Of a stretch of DNA of 6,798 nucleotides, positions 1-6,720 are shown in pieces. The position numbers and the translations under genes were made by a program. Each line of letters opens with the position of its first letter. The stretch's first letter is position 1. This stretch comes from UBA1081 sp964454355 (lineage in GTDB: Bacteria > Bacillota > Clostridia > Oscillospirales > Acutalibacteraceae): assembly GCA_964454355.1 (NCBI GenBank), contig CAYVTA010000105.1, forward strand, positions 1 to 6,798, read 5' to 3'. Under the pieces are notes generated by a model, which saw only the letters and a list, made by a program, of their open reading frames with translations, did not search any database and was not told where the DNA came from.

Positions 1-77
1 TCGACCAAAACTTTTATGTGGCACAATCAAAATTGTACGATAAATTATTGTTTAATTAATAAAAAGGTGCTGATAAA
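1..77 (+). promoter_or_regulatory. Leader region upstream of metF, with ribosome binding site
   Basis: This AT-rich stretch ends in the ribosome binding site AAGGTG (64-69), eight bases before the metF ATG, which supports that start. A small inverted repeat, ACAAT-CAAA-ATTGT (23-36), and the 15-base string GATAAATTATTGTTT (39-53) lie further upstream. The latter also occurs upstream of the minus-strand operon at the other end of the window. I cannot assign -35 and -10 boxes with confidence; TACGAT (36-41) or TAAATT (41-46) are only weak -10 candidates. No complete S-box, T-box or cobalamin riboswitch fits in these 77 bases, but one could lie to the left of the window. Confidence 0.45.
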
Positions 78-956
78 ATGAAAATCGCAAATATTCTGAA
101 AAAAGATAAATTATCCCTCTCCTTTGAGGTTTTTCCGCCAAAAACTCAATCAAATTTTGAAAGTGTAAAAATTGCAACACAGGAAATTGCAAAGCTTTCT
201 CCCCTGTTTATGAGCGTTACTTACGGTGCAGGGGGCGGGACAAGCAAATATACGCTTGATATTGCAAAAAACATAAAGGAACAATATAATGTACCAACTC
301 TTGCCCATCTTACTTGTGTTTCTTCAAGCAAGGAAACTGTAAAAGACACTATCGAAGCAATCCACAATGCAGGTGTCACAAACATTATGGCACTCAGAGG
401 TGATATTCCCAAAGATATGGAAAATGCAGACCGTTCACATTGGGATTACCGATATGCAATCGAGCTTGTTGAAGAAATTAAATCAAGCGGCTATGATTTT
501 TGCATCGGCGGAGCCTGTTACCCCGAAATCCACCCGGAAAGCACAACTCAAAAGGAAGATATAAAGTATCTGAAAGAAAAAGTTGATGCAGGATGTGATT
601 TTCTTACAACCCAAATGTTTTTTGACAACAATCTGCTGTACGGCTTCCTTTATAAAATCAGAGAAGCAGGCATAACCGTTCCTGTCATACCCGGCATTAT
701 GCCCATTACAAATGCAAATCAGGTTGCAAGAGCAATAAAACTGTCAGGTTCATTTATGCCTCAGCGTTTCAAAAGTCTTGTTGACAAATTCGGTTCTGAT
801 CCTGCAGCAATGAAACAGGCAGGAATTGCATATGCAACAGATCAGATAATCGACCTTTATGCAAACGGAATCACAAATGTACACATATACTCAATGAACA
901 AGCCGGATGTTGCTGAAAAAATTCAAAACAACCTATCCGAAATTTTAGGAAAATGA
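78..956 (+). CDS. metF: 5,10-methylenetetrahydrofolate reductase
   Basis: The product is a 292-residue cytosolic flavoprotein that reduces 5,10-methylene-THF to 5-methyl-THF, the methyl donor for methionine synthase. The length matches E. coli MetF (about 296). Family motifs appear in order along a TIM barrel: SFEVFPPK (15-22, with Glu17 matching the catalytic Glu of E. coli MetF), SVTYGAGGGTS (46-56), ALRGDIP (105-111, Asp109 near the FAD), a YPEIHPES segment (148-155), TTQMFFDN (177-184, Gln179 in the folate-binding position), IPGIMPITN (204-212) and a C-terminal NVHIYSMN (267-274). The ATG at 78 follows an AAGGTG site by eight bases. The stop overlaps the next start as ATGA (953-956), so translation is probably coupled. 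It shows no sign of the zinc-binding MetV-type partner seen in acetogens. Placement directly ahead of the methionine synthase activation gene and metH supports a role in methionine synthesis. The assignment is very secure. Confidence 0.96.
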   Translation: MKIANILKKDKLSLSFEVFPPKTQSNFESVKIATQEIAKLSPLFMSVTYGAGGGTSKYTLDIAKNIKEQYNVPTLAHLTCVSSSKETVKDTIEAIHNAGVTNIMALRGDIPKDMENADRSHWDYRYAIELVEEIKSSGYDFCIGGACYPEIHPESTTQKEDIKYLKEKVDAGCDFLTTQMFFDNNLLYGFLYKIREAGITVPVIPGIMPITNANQVARAIKLSGSFMPQRFKSLVDKFGSDPAAMKQAGIAYATDQIIDLYANGITNVHIYSMNKPDVAEKIQNNLSEILGK

Positions 957-1612
957 TATCAGATACAATATATATAAAAACTTATCCTGAACCGTCGTGC
1001 AATGTTAAAGAAATTCTCAGATATGCCGGTTGCAAGGCAGAAAACGAAGCTGTACACAAGCTGCTGCAAAAAGCTGTAGCAGAAGCGAACGATTGCCTTA
1101 CATATAAGGTTTGCTACCGCAGATTTGATATTGATATACATGAGAATGAATGTGATTTAGGATTTACGAGAGTGAAATCAGATTCACTGGCAAAAAACCT
1201 TAAAAACTGTTCAGAAATAATTGTTTTTGCAGCTACTATAGGTTTGGGAATTGACCGTCTGATAAAAAAATATACGGCAATATCCCCCTCAAAAGCGGTT
1301 ATGCTGCAGGCGTTCGGTGCTGAACGAATAGAAGCACTGTGCAATACATTCTGCGAAGAAATGAAACAGTATTTCAGCTTAAAGCCAAGATTCAGCCCCG
1401 GGTACGGAGACTTACCGATTGAACTCCAAAAAGAGATATTCTCAGTATTGGACTGTCCCAGAAAAATCGGGCTTACACTTAACGACAGTATGCTGATGTC
1501 ACCGACAAAATCGGTTACGGCAATTATCGGCATTACAGACAAAGAAGAAAATAATATAAACAACAAATGCAGTCTTTGCGAAAATCCCGACTGCGGATTC
1601 AGGTGCAAATAA
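953..1612 (+). CDS. Stand-alone methionine synthase activation (reactivation) domain protein
   Basis: This 219-residue soluble protein resembles the C-terminal AdoMet-binding activation domain of full-length MetH (vitamin B12-dependent methionine synthase activation domain family). In E. coli MetH that domain binds AdoMet through an RxxxGY motif; here RFSPGY (146-151) fits it, followed by GD. A second conserved block, NDSMLMSP-TKSVTAIIGI (177-194), matches the region near the C-terminus of the E. coli domain. The inferred role is reductive methylation of oxidised cob(II)alamin in the neighbouring MetH, which lacks this domain. A split arrangement of this sort is known in Thermotoga maritima. 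The tail carries four cysteines (206, 209, 214, 218; CxxC-x4-C-x3-C), suggesting a metal or Fe-S site, though this is not proven. The start overlaps the metF stop; a weak AGGA (947-950) lies only two bases upstream, so re-initiation after metF is likely. The stop TAA abuts the metH ATG. Confidence 0.9.
   Translation: MISDTIYIKTYPEPSCNVKEILRYAGCKAENEAVHKLLQKAVAEANDCLTYKVCYRRFDIDIHENECDLGFTRVKSDSLAKNLKNCSEIIVFAATIGLGIDRLIKKYTAISPSKAVMLQAFGAERIEALCNTFCEEMKQYFSLKPRFSPGYGDLPIELQKEIFSVLDCPRKIGLTLNDSMLMSPTKSVTAIIGITDKEENNINNKCSLCENPDCGFRCK
1601..1605 (+). promoter_or_regulatory. Ribosome binding site of metH inside the upstream gene
   Basis: AGGTG lies seven bases before the metH ATG (1613), within the last codons of the activation-protein gene, whose TAA touches that ATG. 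This fixes the metH start and points to coupled translation. Confidence 0.7.
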
Positions 1613-4024
1613 ATGAATTTCAGAGATTATTTAAAGAACAATATCGTTTGTCTTGACGGTGGAATGGGTACAATTCTGCAGGAAAAAGGCCTGCATCCCG
1701 GTGAGCATCCCGAAATGTGGAACATTACCCGTCCGGAAATTATAACAAACATTCACAAGGCATATTTTGACTCGGGAAGCAATGTAATAAACACAAATAC
1801 TTTCGGGGCAAACACCCTGAATTTTCACCCTGATGAGCTCGAAAAAATAATTCAAAGTGCTGTTGAAAATGCAAAAAATGCAAAAAATAAGAGTAAAAAT
1901 AAGGGAGAAAAATTTATTTCTCTTGACATAGGTCCTTCCGGAAAATTATTAAAGCCGTACGGTGATTTTGATTTTGAGGATGCAGTCGTTCTTTTTGCTG
2001 AAACAGTGAAGCTTGGTGTAAAATACGGTGTTGATCTTATCACTATAGAAACCATGAACGACAGCTATGAAACAAAGGCTGCCCTCCTTGCTGCAAAAGA
2101 AAATTCGGACTTACCCGTAATCGTCACAAATGCCTACGGTGAAGACGGAAAGCTTATGACAGGTGCATCTCCCGAAGCCATGTGTGCTATGCTTGAGGGA
2201 ATGGGTGCAGATGCAATCGGTGCAAACTGCTCTTTAGGCCCGAAGCAGCTCGTTCCCGTCATCAAAAAGCTGCTTGAATGTTCATCTGTTCCCGTCGTTC
2301 TCAAGCCTAATGCAGGACTGCCTAAAACCGAAAACGGAAAGACTGTTTTTGATGTTTTGCCGGAAGAATTTTCACAGGAAATTGCTTGTCTTGTAAAAGA
2401 GGGTGTTCGTGTTATCGGCGGTTGCTGCGGCACCACTCCAGAATACATCAAAAAACTGGCGGAATCAGTAAAAGAAATTGCACATAAAGAAATTGAATAC
2501 AAAAACGACACAGTCGTATCATCATATACTCATGCAGTAAGGTTCGGAGCCGATCCTGTTCTTATAGGTGAAAGAATCAATCCTACAGGCAAAAAACGCT
2601 TCAAACAAGCTCTTATAGAAAATGACGTTGATTACATTCTCAATGAGGGCTTGTCTCAACAGGAAAAAGGTGTTCACATACTTGATGTTAATGTCGGTCT
2701 GCCCGATATTGATGAAAAGCAGATGCTTCTGACTGCTGTTTGCGAGCTTCAAGCAATCATCAATCTGCCTCTTCAGATTGACACTGCCGATATTTCATCT
2801 ATGGAAGCTGCACTTCGCCGCTACAACGGAAAAGCAATGATAAACTCTGTCAACGGCAAAGAAGAAAGTATGCATAGCATATTCCCTCTTGTAAAAAAAT
2901 ACGGCGGAGTTGTTGTTGCTCTGACTCTTGATGAAAACGGTATTCCGTCAACAGCCTGTGAGAGAGTAGCTATCGCAAAAAAAATACTAAAAACAGCGGA
3001 AGAATACGGGATAAACAAAAAGGATATCATCTTCGATACACTTGCAATGACTGTCAGTGCAGACAATAATGCGGCAAATGTTACCCTTGAAGCACTGAAA
3101 AAAATCAGGACTGAACTTGGCTGTCATACATCCTTAGGCGTGTCGAACATTTCCTTCGGTCTGCCTAACAGAGATGCTGTAAACGGCACATTTTTTGCAC
3201 TTGCACTTGAAAACGGATTATCAGCAGCTATCATGAATCCATATTCCGCCGATATGATGAAAACATATTATACATTCCGAGCATTGAGAGGTCTTGATGA
3301 AAACTGTACTGAATATATTGATGCAGCAGCCAGTTTTGTTACTAACTCCCCCACTGTTCAAAGCAACCAAAAAACCGCATTTAAGGATATGCAGTCAGCG
3401 TTGCAAAATGCTATTATAAAGGGGCTTAAAGAACAGTCCGGTGAGATAACAAGGGAGCTTCTTAATACAGCCGAGCCGCTGGAGATAGTTCAGAATGAGA
3501 TTATCCCTGCACTGGATACTGTAGGCAAAGGATTTGAGAAAAAAACAGTCTATTTACCTCAGCTTCTTATGAGTGCGGAGGCGGCTAAATATGCTTTTGA
3601 AAAAATCAAGGACGTACTTTCCGCAAAAGGCGGCAAATCGGCTGATAAAGGCAATTTCGTCATTGCTACAGTTCATGGAGATATTCATGATATCGGCAAA
3701 AACATAGTAAAGCTGCTTCTTGAAAATTACGGTTTTGAAGTTACAGACCTTGGCAAAGACGTGCCGCCGGAAGTCATTGCAGATGAAGTAATCAAACAAC
3801 ACGCTCCTCTTGTAGGATTGAGTGCACTTATGACAACAACTGTTCCGGCTATGGAGAAAACTATCAGGCTTATAAAAGAAAAAGCCCCCTGGTGCAAAAC
3901 CGTGGTAGGCGGAGCTGTTCTCAACAAAGAATACGCCGAAAAAATAGGTGCTGATAAATACGCAAAAGATGCAATGGAAACGGTAAGATATGCCGAAGAA
4001 ATAATCAAAGCAAAAAATAACTAA
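1613..4024 (+). CDS. metH: Cobalamin-dependent methionine synthase lacking the activation domain
   Basis: The 803-residue enzyme transfers a methyl group from 5-methyl-THF to homocysteine through cobalamin. Three modules are visible. The homocysteine-binding barrel (about 1-290) begins with LDGGMGT (14-20) and has the zinc cysteines Cys206 (GANCSLGP) and Cys271-Cys272 (GGCCGTTP). The pterin-binding barrel (about 308-570) contains IGERINPTGKKRF (318-330), ILDVNVG (356-362), QIDTAD (388-393) and INSVNGKE (410-417). The cobalamin module has a helical cap (about 585-670) followed by a Rossmann domain with DxHxxG at 690-695 (His692 is the expected lower axial ligand), GLSALMTTT (735-743) and GGA (766-768). 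Full-length E. coli MetH is about 1,227 residues; the missing C-terminal part corresponds to the protein encoded immediately upstream. A Lys/Asn-rich stretch (87-100) lies in the first barrel over A-rich DNA with a 9-base repeat. No key residue is missing, so I expect an active enzyme that needs cobalamin and its reactivation partner. Confidence 0.97.
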   Translation: MNFRDYLKNNIVCLDGGMGTILQEKGLHPGEHPEMWNITRPEIITNIHKAYFDSGSNVINTNTFGANTLNFHPDELEKIIQSAVENAKNAKNKSKNKGEKFISLDIGPSGKLLKPYGDFDFEDAVVLFAETVKLGVKYGVDLITIETMNDSYETKAALLAAKENSDLPVIVTNAYGEDGKLMTGASPEAMCAMLEGMGADAIGANCSLGPKQLVPVIKKLLECSSVPVVLKPNAGLPKTENGKTVFDVLPEEFSQEIACLVKEGVRVIGGCCGTTPEYIKKLAESVKEIAHKEIEYKNDTVVSSYTHAVRFGADPVLIGERINPTGKKRFKQALIENDVDYILNEGLSQQEKGVHILDVNVGLPDIDEKQMLLTAVCELQAIINLPLQIDTADISSMEAALRRYNGKAMINSVNGKEESMHSIFPLVKKYGGVVVALTLDENGIPSTACERVAIAKKILKTAEEYGINKKDIIFDTLAMTVSADNNAANVTLEALKKIRTELGCHTSLGVSNISFGLPNRDAVNGTFFALALENGLSAAIMNPYSADMMKTYYTFRALRGLDENCTEYIDAAASFVTNSPTVQSNQKTAFKDMQSALQNAIIKGLKEQSGEITRELLNTAEPLEIVQNEIIPALDTVGKGFEKKTVYLPQLLMSAEAAKYAFEKIKDVLSAKGGKSADKGNFVIATVHGDIHDIGKNIVKLLLENYGFEVTDLGKDVPPEVIADEVIKQHAPLVGLSALMTTTVPAMEKTIRLIKEKAPWCKTVVGGAVLNKEYAEKIGADKYAKDAMETVRYAEEIIKAKNN

Positions 4025-4044
4025 TACGCTTTTGTGAACAAAGA

Positions 4045-4088
4045 AATACCACCTGTAAAGATTTTATCTGTCTTTTTCAGGTGGTATT
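4045..4088. terminator. Bidirectional intrinsic terminator between metH and proS
   Basis: AATACCACCTG (4045-4055) and CAGGTGGTATT (4078-4088) form a perfect 11-bp stem. Inside the 22-base loop, AAAGA (4057-4061) can pair with TCTTT (4071-4075). On the plus strand the stem is followed by a T-rich run (ATTTATTGTTTATGTTT); on the minus strand it is followed by TTCTTTGTTC. The stem sits between two convergent genes (stops at 4024 and 4104), so it probably ends both transcripts. The T-runs are interrupted, so its strength is uncertain. Confidence 0.75.
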
Positions 4089-4103
4089 ATTTATTGTTTA
4101 TGT

Positions 4104-5831
4104 TTATTTACACTTGTTCATAAGCTCTGCAACAAGCTTTTTAACTGTTTCAACAGTTTCTTCAACAGGAACCTTTGCACTGTAAGCTTTATCTCTTGTT
4201 ACAACCTCACAGACATTTTCTTTAAGGTTCCTTGGACTTACGATTACTCTTACAGGAACACCCAAAAGGTCTGCATCAGAAAACATAAAGCCTGCACTTA
4301 CCTTACGGTCATCATAGATTACTTCAATACCTTCATCAAGCAATTGCTCATACAGCTTGTCCGCAGCAGTGTGAGCCTCCTCATCGGTAGATTTCATGCA
4401 GCAAAGATGAACCTGCCAAGGTGCAATAGACATAGGCCAAATCGGGCCGTATTCATCATGATGAGCTTCACATACAGAAGCAGCAAGTCTGCCTACGCCG
4501 ATACCGTAGCAGCCCATAATGGGATGGTGGCTCTCGCCTTTTTCATCAAGGTATGTCATTCCCATTGACTTTGTATACTTTGTGCCAAGCTGGAATATGT
4601 TGCCGACTTCAATACCTCTGGAAACGGTAATTGAATGTTTACCGCACTTAGGACAAATACCGCCGGTGATAATCTTTGCAAAATCGTGATATTGAGCATC
4701 CGGAAACTCTCTGGCCATATCAAGACCTGTGTAATGATAGTCAGTTTTGTTTGCACCGCATACCATATTGTTTGTGTTTTCTACAGACTTATCGAAAAGA
4801 ATAAGCGGCTTACACTCTGCATCCATATTTACGGGACCGATAAAGCCTGCCTTGATTCCGCTTTCTTCTGTGATAACTGCAGGATGGATATTTTCACCAA
4901 GGAAGTTAGTAAGCTTTGTTTCATTTACATCAAGGTCGCCTCTGATGAATACGATAACATATGAGTCATCCATATTCTTCTGATAAACTACAGCTTTAAG
5001 GCTCTTTTCAGCAGGAGCATTAAGAAATTCGCAAACCTGCTCGATAGTATGCATTTCGGGGGTTGCCACCATTTCAAGTTCATTGGAAATTTCGTCTCTT
5101 GTATTTTCAATGATGCTCTCGGCAGCCTCCATATTTGCACTGTAGCCGCAATCGGAACAGATAGCAATTGAATCCTCACCGATAGAGGTAAGGAGCATAT
5201 ATTCATGAGAAATGTTACCGCCCATCATGCCGGAATCGGACTGAACTACGATAGTTTCGGGAATACCTGTACGGGCAAAAATCTTTTCATATGCCTTGTA
5301 GCACTTATCATAGTACTGCTCAAGATCTTCCTGAGATGTATGGAATGAATACGCATCCTTCATTGTAAACTCACGCACACGAATAAGACCTGCTCTCGGT
5401 CTTGCCTCATCACGGAACTTAGTCTGAATCTGATAGATCATGAAAGGATAACGATTATATGTATTACCATACTCACGGACAAGCTGAACAGCAGCCTCCT
5501 CATGAGTCATACCCAAAACCATGGGAGAGCCGTTTCTGTCCTTGAAGCGGCAAAGAGAATTATCAATCGAAGAATATCTGCCGGACTCTTCCCAAAGAGA
5601 AGCAGGCATTACAACGGGGAACTGAACTTCCTGACCGTCAATTTTGTCCATCTCTTCACGGATAATATTTTCAATCTTTTTTGTAATACGGCGAAGAGGC
5701 ACATAAGAAGAATAAATGCCGTTTGAAACAAACTTCATATATCCGCCTCTGACCATCAGTGCGTGGCTGTCAACAACGCAATCAGAAGGCTTTTCTTTAA
5801 ATCTTTCGCCTACAAGTTTATCAAGCTTCAT
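4104..5831 (-). CDS. proS: Prolyl-tRNA synthetase, bacterial type with insertion (editing) domain
   Basis: This 575-residue class II aminoacyl-tRNA synthetase charges tRNA-Pro with proline in the cytosol. The catalytic core shows motif 1 around FPVVMPASLWEESGR (71-85), the THEE loop (109-112), motif 2 FRDEARPRAGLIRVREF (139-155) and motif 3 YGIGVGRL (442-449). Between motifs 2 and 3 lies a YbaK-like insertion of about 130 residues (about 255-385), including SLKAVVY (277-283), whose Lys279 matches the editing-site Lys of E. coli ProRS. It should hydrolyse Ala-tRNA-Pro. The anticodon-binding domain occupies about 465-575 (APWQVHLCC, YDDRKVSAGFMFSDAD). Length is normal for the bacterial type. 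Two CxxC pairs (225/228 and 393/396) flank the insertion and may form a small zinc site. The ATG at 5831 follows AGAGG (5839-5843) by seven bases. It is the last gene of a three-gene minus-strand cluster, 19 bases after the HAD gene. I see no T-box leader directly upstream. Confidence 0.98.
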   Translation of the reverse strand: MKLDKLVGERFKEKPSDCVVDSHALMVRGGYMKFVSNGIYSSYVPLRRITKKIENIIREEMDKIDGQEVQFPVVMPASLWEESGRYSSIDNSLCRFKDRNGSPMVLGMTHEEAAVQLVREYGNTYNRYPFMIYQIQTKFRDEARPRAGLIRVREFTMKDAYSFHTSQEDLEQYYDKCYKAYEKIFARTGIPETIVVQSDSGMMGGNISHEYMLLTSIGEDSIAICSDCGYSANMEAAESIIENTRDEISNELEMVATPEMHTIEQVCEFLNAPAEKSLKAVVYQKNMDDSYVIVFIRGDLDVNETKLTNFLGENIHPAVITEESGIKAGFIGPVNMDAECKPLILFDKSVENTNNMVCGANKTDYHYTGLDMAREFPDAQYHDFAKIITGGICPKCGKHSITVSRGIEVGNIFQLGTKYTKSMGMTYLDEKGESHHPIMGCYGIGVGRLAASVCEAHHDEYGPIWPMSIAPWQVHLCCMKSTDEEAHTAADKLYEQLLDEGIEVIYDDRKVSAGFMFSDADLLGVPVRVIVSPRNLKENVCEVVTRDKAYSAKVPVEETVETVKKLVAELMNKCK

Positions 5832-5850
5832 AATTAAACCTCTATATCAA

Positions 5851-6477
5851 TTATATTTTTACACCTTTAGCTCTGAGTTTATCTCTGAGCACATCAATAC
5901 TTTCAAAAGACGGAGAAAAACAAATTCCATCCATTCCGCAAGCAATAGAACCCTCAATATTTTCCTGAACATCATCAATAAATATACATTCACCGGGGTC
6001 AAGCTTGAATTTTTCAAAAAGAGTTTTATAAATTTCCGCTTCCGGTTTCAAAAGCTTATAATCACTTGAAATAAGAATGCCATCCATAAGACTCAATGCC
6101 GGTATTTTATCTTTGTAGTTATGAAAAGCAGGGGTTGCATTACTTAAAAGGTACGTATTATAGCCATTTTCCTTTAATTCCTTTACAAAGTCGTACATTT
6201 CGGGAAAAGGCGGCATATAATTACTGACAAAACAGTTGTCAACAAAAAGCTCTTTCAAAAGCTTTATGAGGTGTTCGGGCAATCTGTCTTTTATTTTATC
6301 AAGAACCTGCTCATATGTCATAGTTCCTCTGTCTGCTTCACGATATTCCTCGCTGGAAAAAAACTGAGTTACAATCGCATCTACTTCATTCTTATCGGAA
6401 AGAATGGAGCTGAAAATTTTTTCAGGATAGAACAATATTAACACATTGCCCATATCAAATACAATATTTTTTATCAA
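5851..6477 (-). CDS. HAD-superfamily hydrolase, YihX-like subfamily IA
   Basis: This is a 208-residue haloacid-dehalogenase-fold protein, probably a cytosolic phosphatase of a small sugar phosphate or nucleotide; the substrate cannot be read from the sequence. Motif I is FDMGNVL (7-13), with the nucleophile at Asp8. Motif II is LLSNAT (110-115), motif III the Lys144 of LLKPE, and motif IV FIDD (166-169). A four-helix cap is expected at about 15-85. Motif I has the DxGN form seen in E. coli YihX (an alpha-glucose-1-phosphate phosphatase), in which the usual second Asp of DxDxT is replaced. I chose the TTG at 6477 over the TTG at 6504, because AAGGAG (6487-6492) sits nine bases before it and the protein then begins MIKNIVFDMGN, typical for the family. 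The ribosome binding site overlaps the stop codon of the upstream carrier-protein gene, which suggests coupled expression. The true start could still be 6504, adding nine residues. Confidence 0.86.
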   Translation of the reverse strand: MIKNIVFDMGNVLILFYPEKIFSSILSDKNEVDAIVTQFFSSEEYREADRGTMTYEQVLDKIKDRLPEHLIKLLKELFVDNCFVSNYMPPFPEMYDFVKELKENGYNTYLLSNATPAFHNYKDKIPALSLMDGILISSDYKLLKPEAEIYKTLFEKFKLDPGECIFIDDVQENIEGSIACGMDGICFSPSFESIDVLRDKLRAKGVKI

Positions 6478-6486
6478 TTGAAACTT

Positions 6487-6492
6487 CTCCTT
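6487..6492 (-). promoter_or_regulatory. Ribosome binding site deciding the HAD gene start
   Basis: On the minus strand AAGGAG lies nine bases before a TTG at 6477 and overlaps the TAA stop (6491-6493) of the carrier-protein gene. It lies inside the longer reading frame that begins at the TTG at 6504, so it argues for the inner start and for coupling with the gene before it. Confidence 0.7.
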
Positions 6493-6712
6493 AAATTTCT
6501 TCAAGATAATTTACAATATCAGAAATTGTACGGAACTGTTCAAGAACCTCATCAGTAATTTCAGTGTTAAATTCATCCTCAATACTCATTGCAATATCAA
6601 CCATATCAAGTTCATCTGCATCAAGCTCTTCAAAAGACATACCAAGAGTAACTACGTCATCTTCAACACCGAACTGCTCACAGATTATAGCTTTTATTTT
6701 TTCAAAAATCAT
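6491..6712 (-). CDS. Acyl-carrier-protein-like protein lacking the phosphopantetheine serine
   Basis: This small acidic protein of 73 residues is close to normal ACP length (about 75-80). It has the ACP helix pattern: helix I IFEKIKAIICEQFGV (2-16), the loop and turn SFEELDADELDMVDI (26-40), helix II continuing into AMSIEDEF (41-48), EITDE (51-55), and a last helix around ISDIVNYLEE (63-72). In ordinary ACPs the turn reads DSL and its Ser carries 4'-phosphopantetheine. Here it reads DEL: Glu34 (codon GAA, 6611-6613) takes that place, and no nearby Ser could substitute (Ser26 and Ser43 lie elsewhere). As read, the protein should not be converted to a normal holo-ACP. It may be a scaffold or regulatory ACP-like protein, or a paralogue drifting away from ACP function. 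The ATG at 6712 follows AAAGGAG (6721-6727) by eight bases; an upstream TTG at 6751 is unlikely. It is the first gene of the minus-strand cluster, 13 bases before the HAD start. Confidence 0.82.
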   Translation of the reverse strand: MIFEKIKAIICEQFGVEDDVVTLGMSFEELDADELDMVDIAMSIEDEFNTEITDEVLEQFRTISDIVNYLEEI

Positions 6713-6720
6713 ACAAAACA

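Noticed and set aside
11..27. T-box-like fragment (TGTGGCAC) before metF
   Set aside because: It matches only a few bases of the conserved T-box sequence, and the specifier stem and antiterminator partner are not visible.
23..36. Inverted repeat ACAAT-CAAA-ATTGT as a terminator or operator
   Set aside because: The stem has only five pairs, mostly A-T; too weak for a terminator, and there is no known operator it matches that I can name.
1114..1608. 164-codon open frame on the minus strand opposite the activation-protein gene
   Set aside because: It is antisense to a gene with clear family motifs, its product has no recognisable domain, and the frame is best explained as a shadow of that gene's codon use.
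2134..2511. 125-codon minus-strand open frame inside metH
   Set aside because: It lies wholly antisense to the conserved homocysteine-binding domain of metH, and its translation matches no family I know.
1613..4024. metH as a truncated pseudogene, because it is about 400 residues shorter than E. coli MetH
   Set aside because: All three catalytic and binding modules are complete, the protein ends naturally after the cobalamin domain, and the missing module is encoded next door.
5716..6069. 117-codon plus-strand open frame spanning the proS/HAD junction
   Set aside because: It is antisense to two well-supported genes, and its translation is low-complexity Phe/Ile/Ser-rich without motifs.
6478..6504. 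Longer HAD start from the TTG at 6504, overlapping the carrier gene by 14 bases
   Set aside because: No good ribosome binding site was seen before it, whereas AAGGAG precedes the inner TTG at 6477 and the shorter protein starts as family members do.
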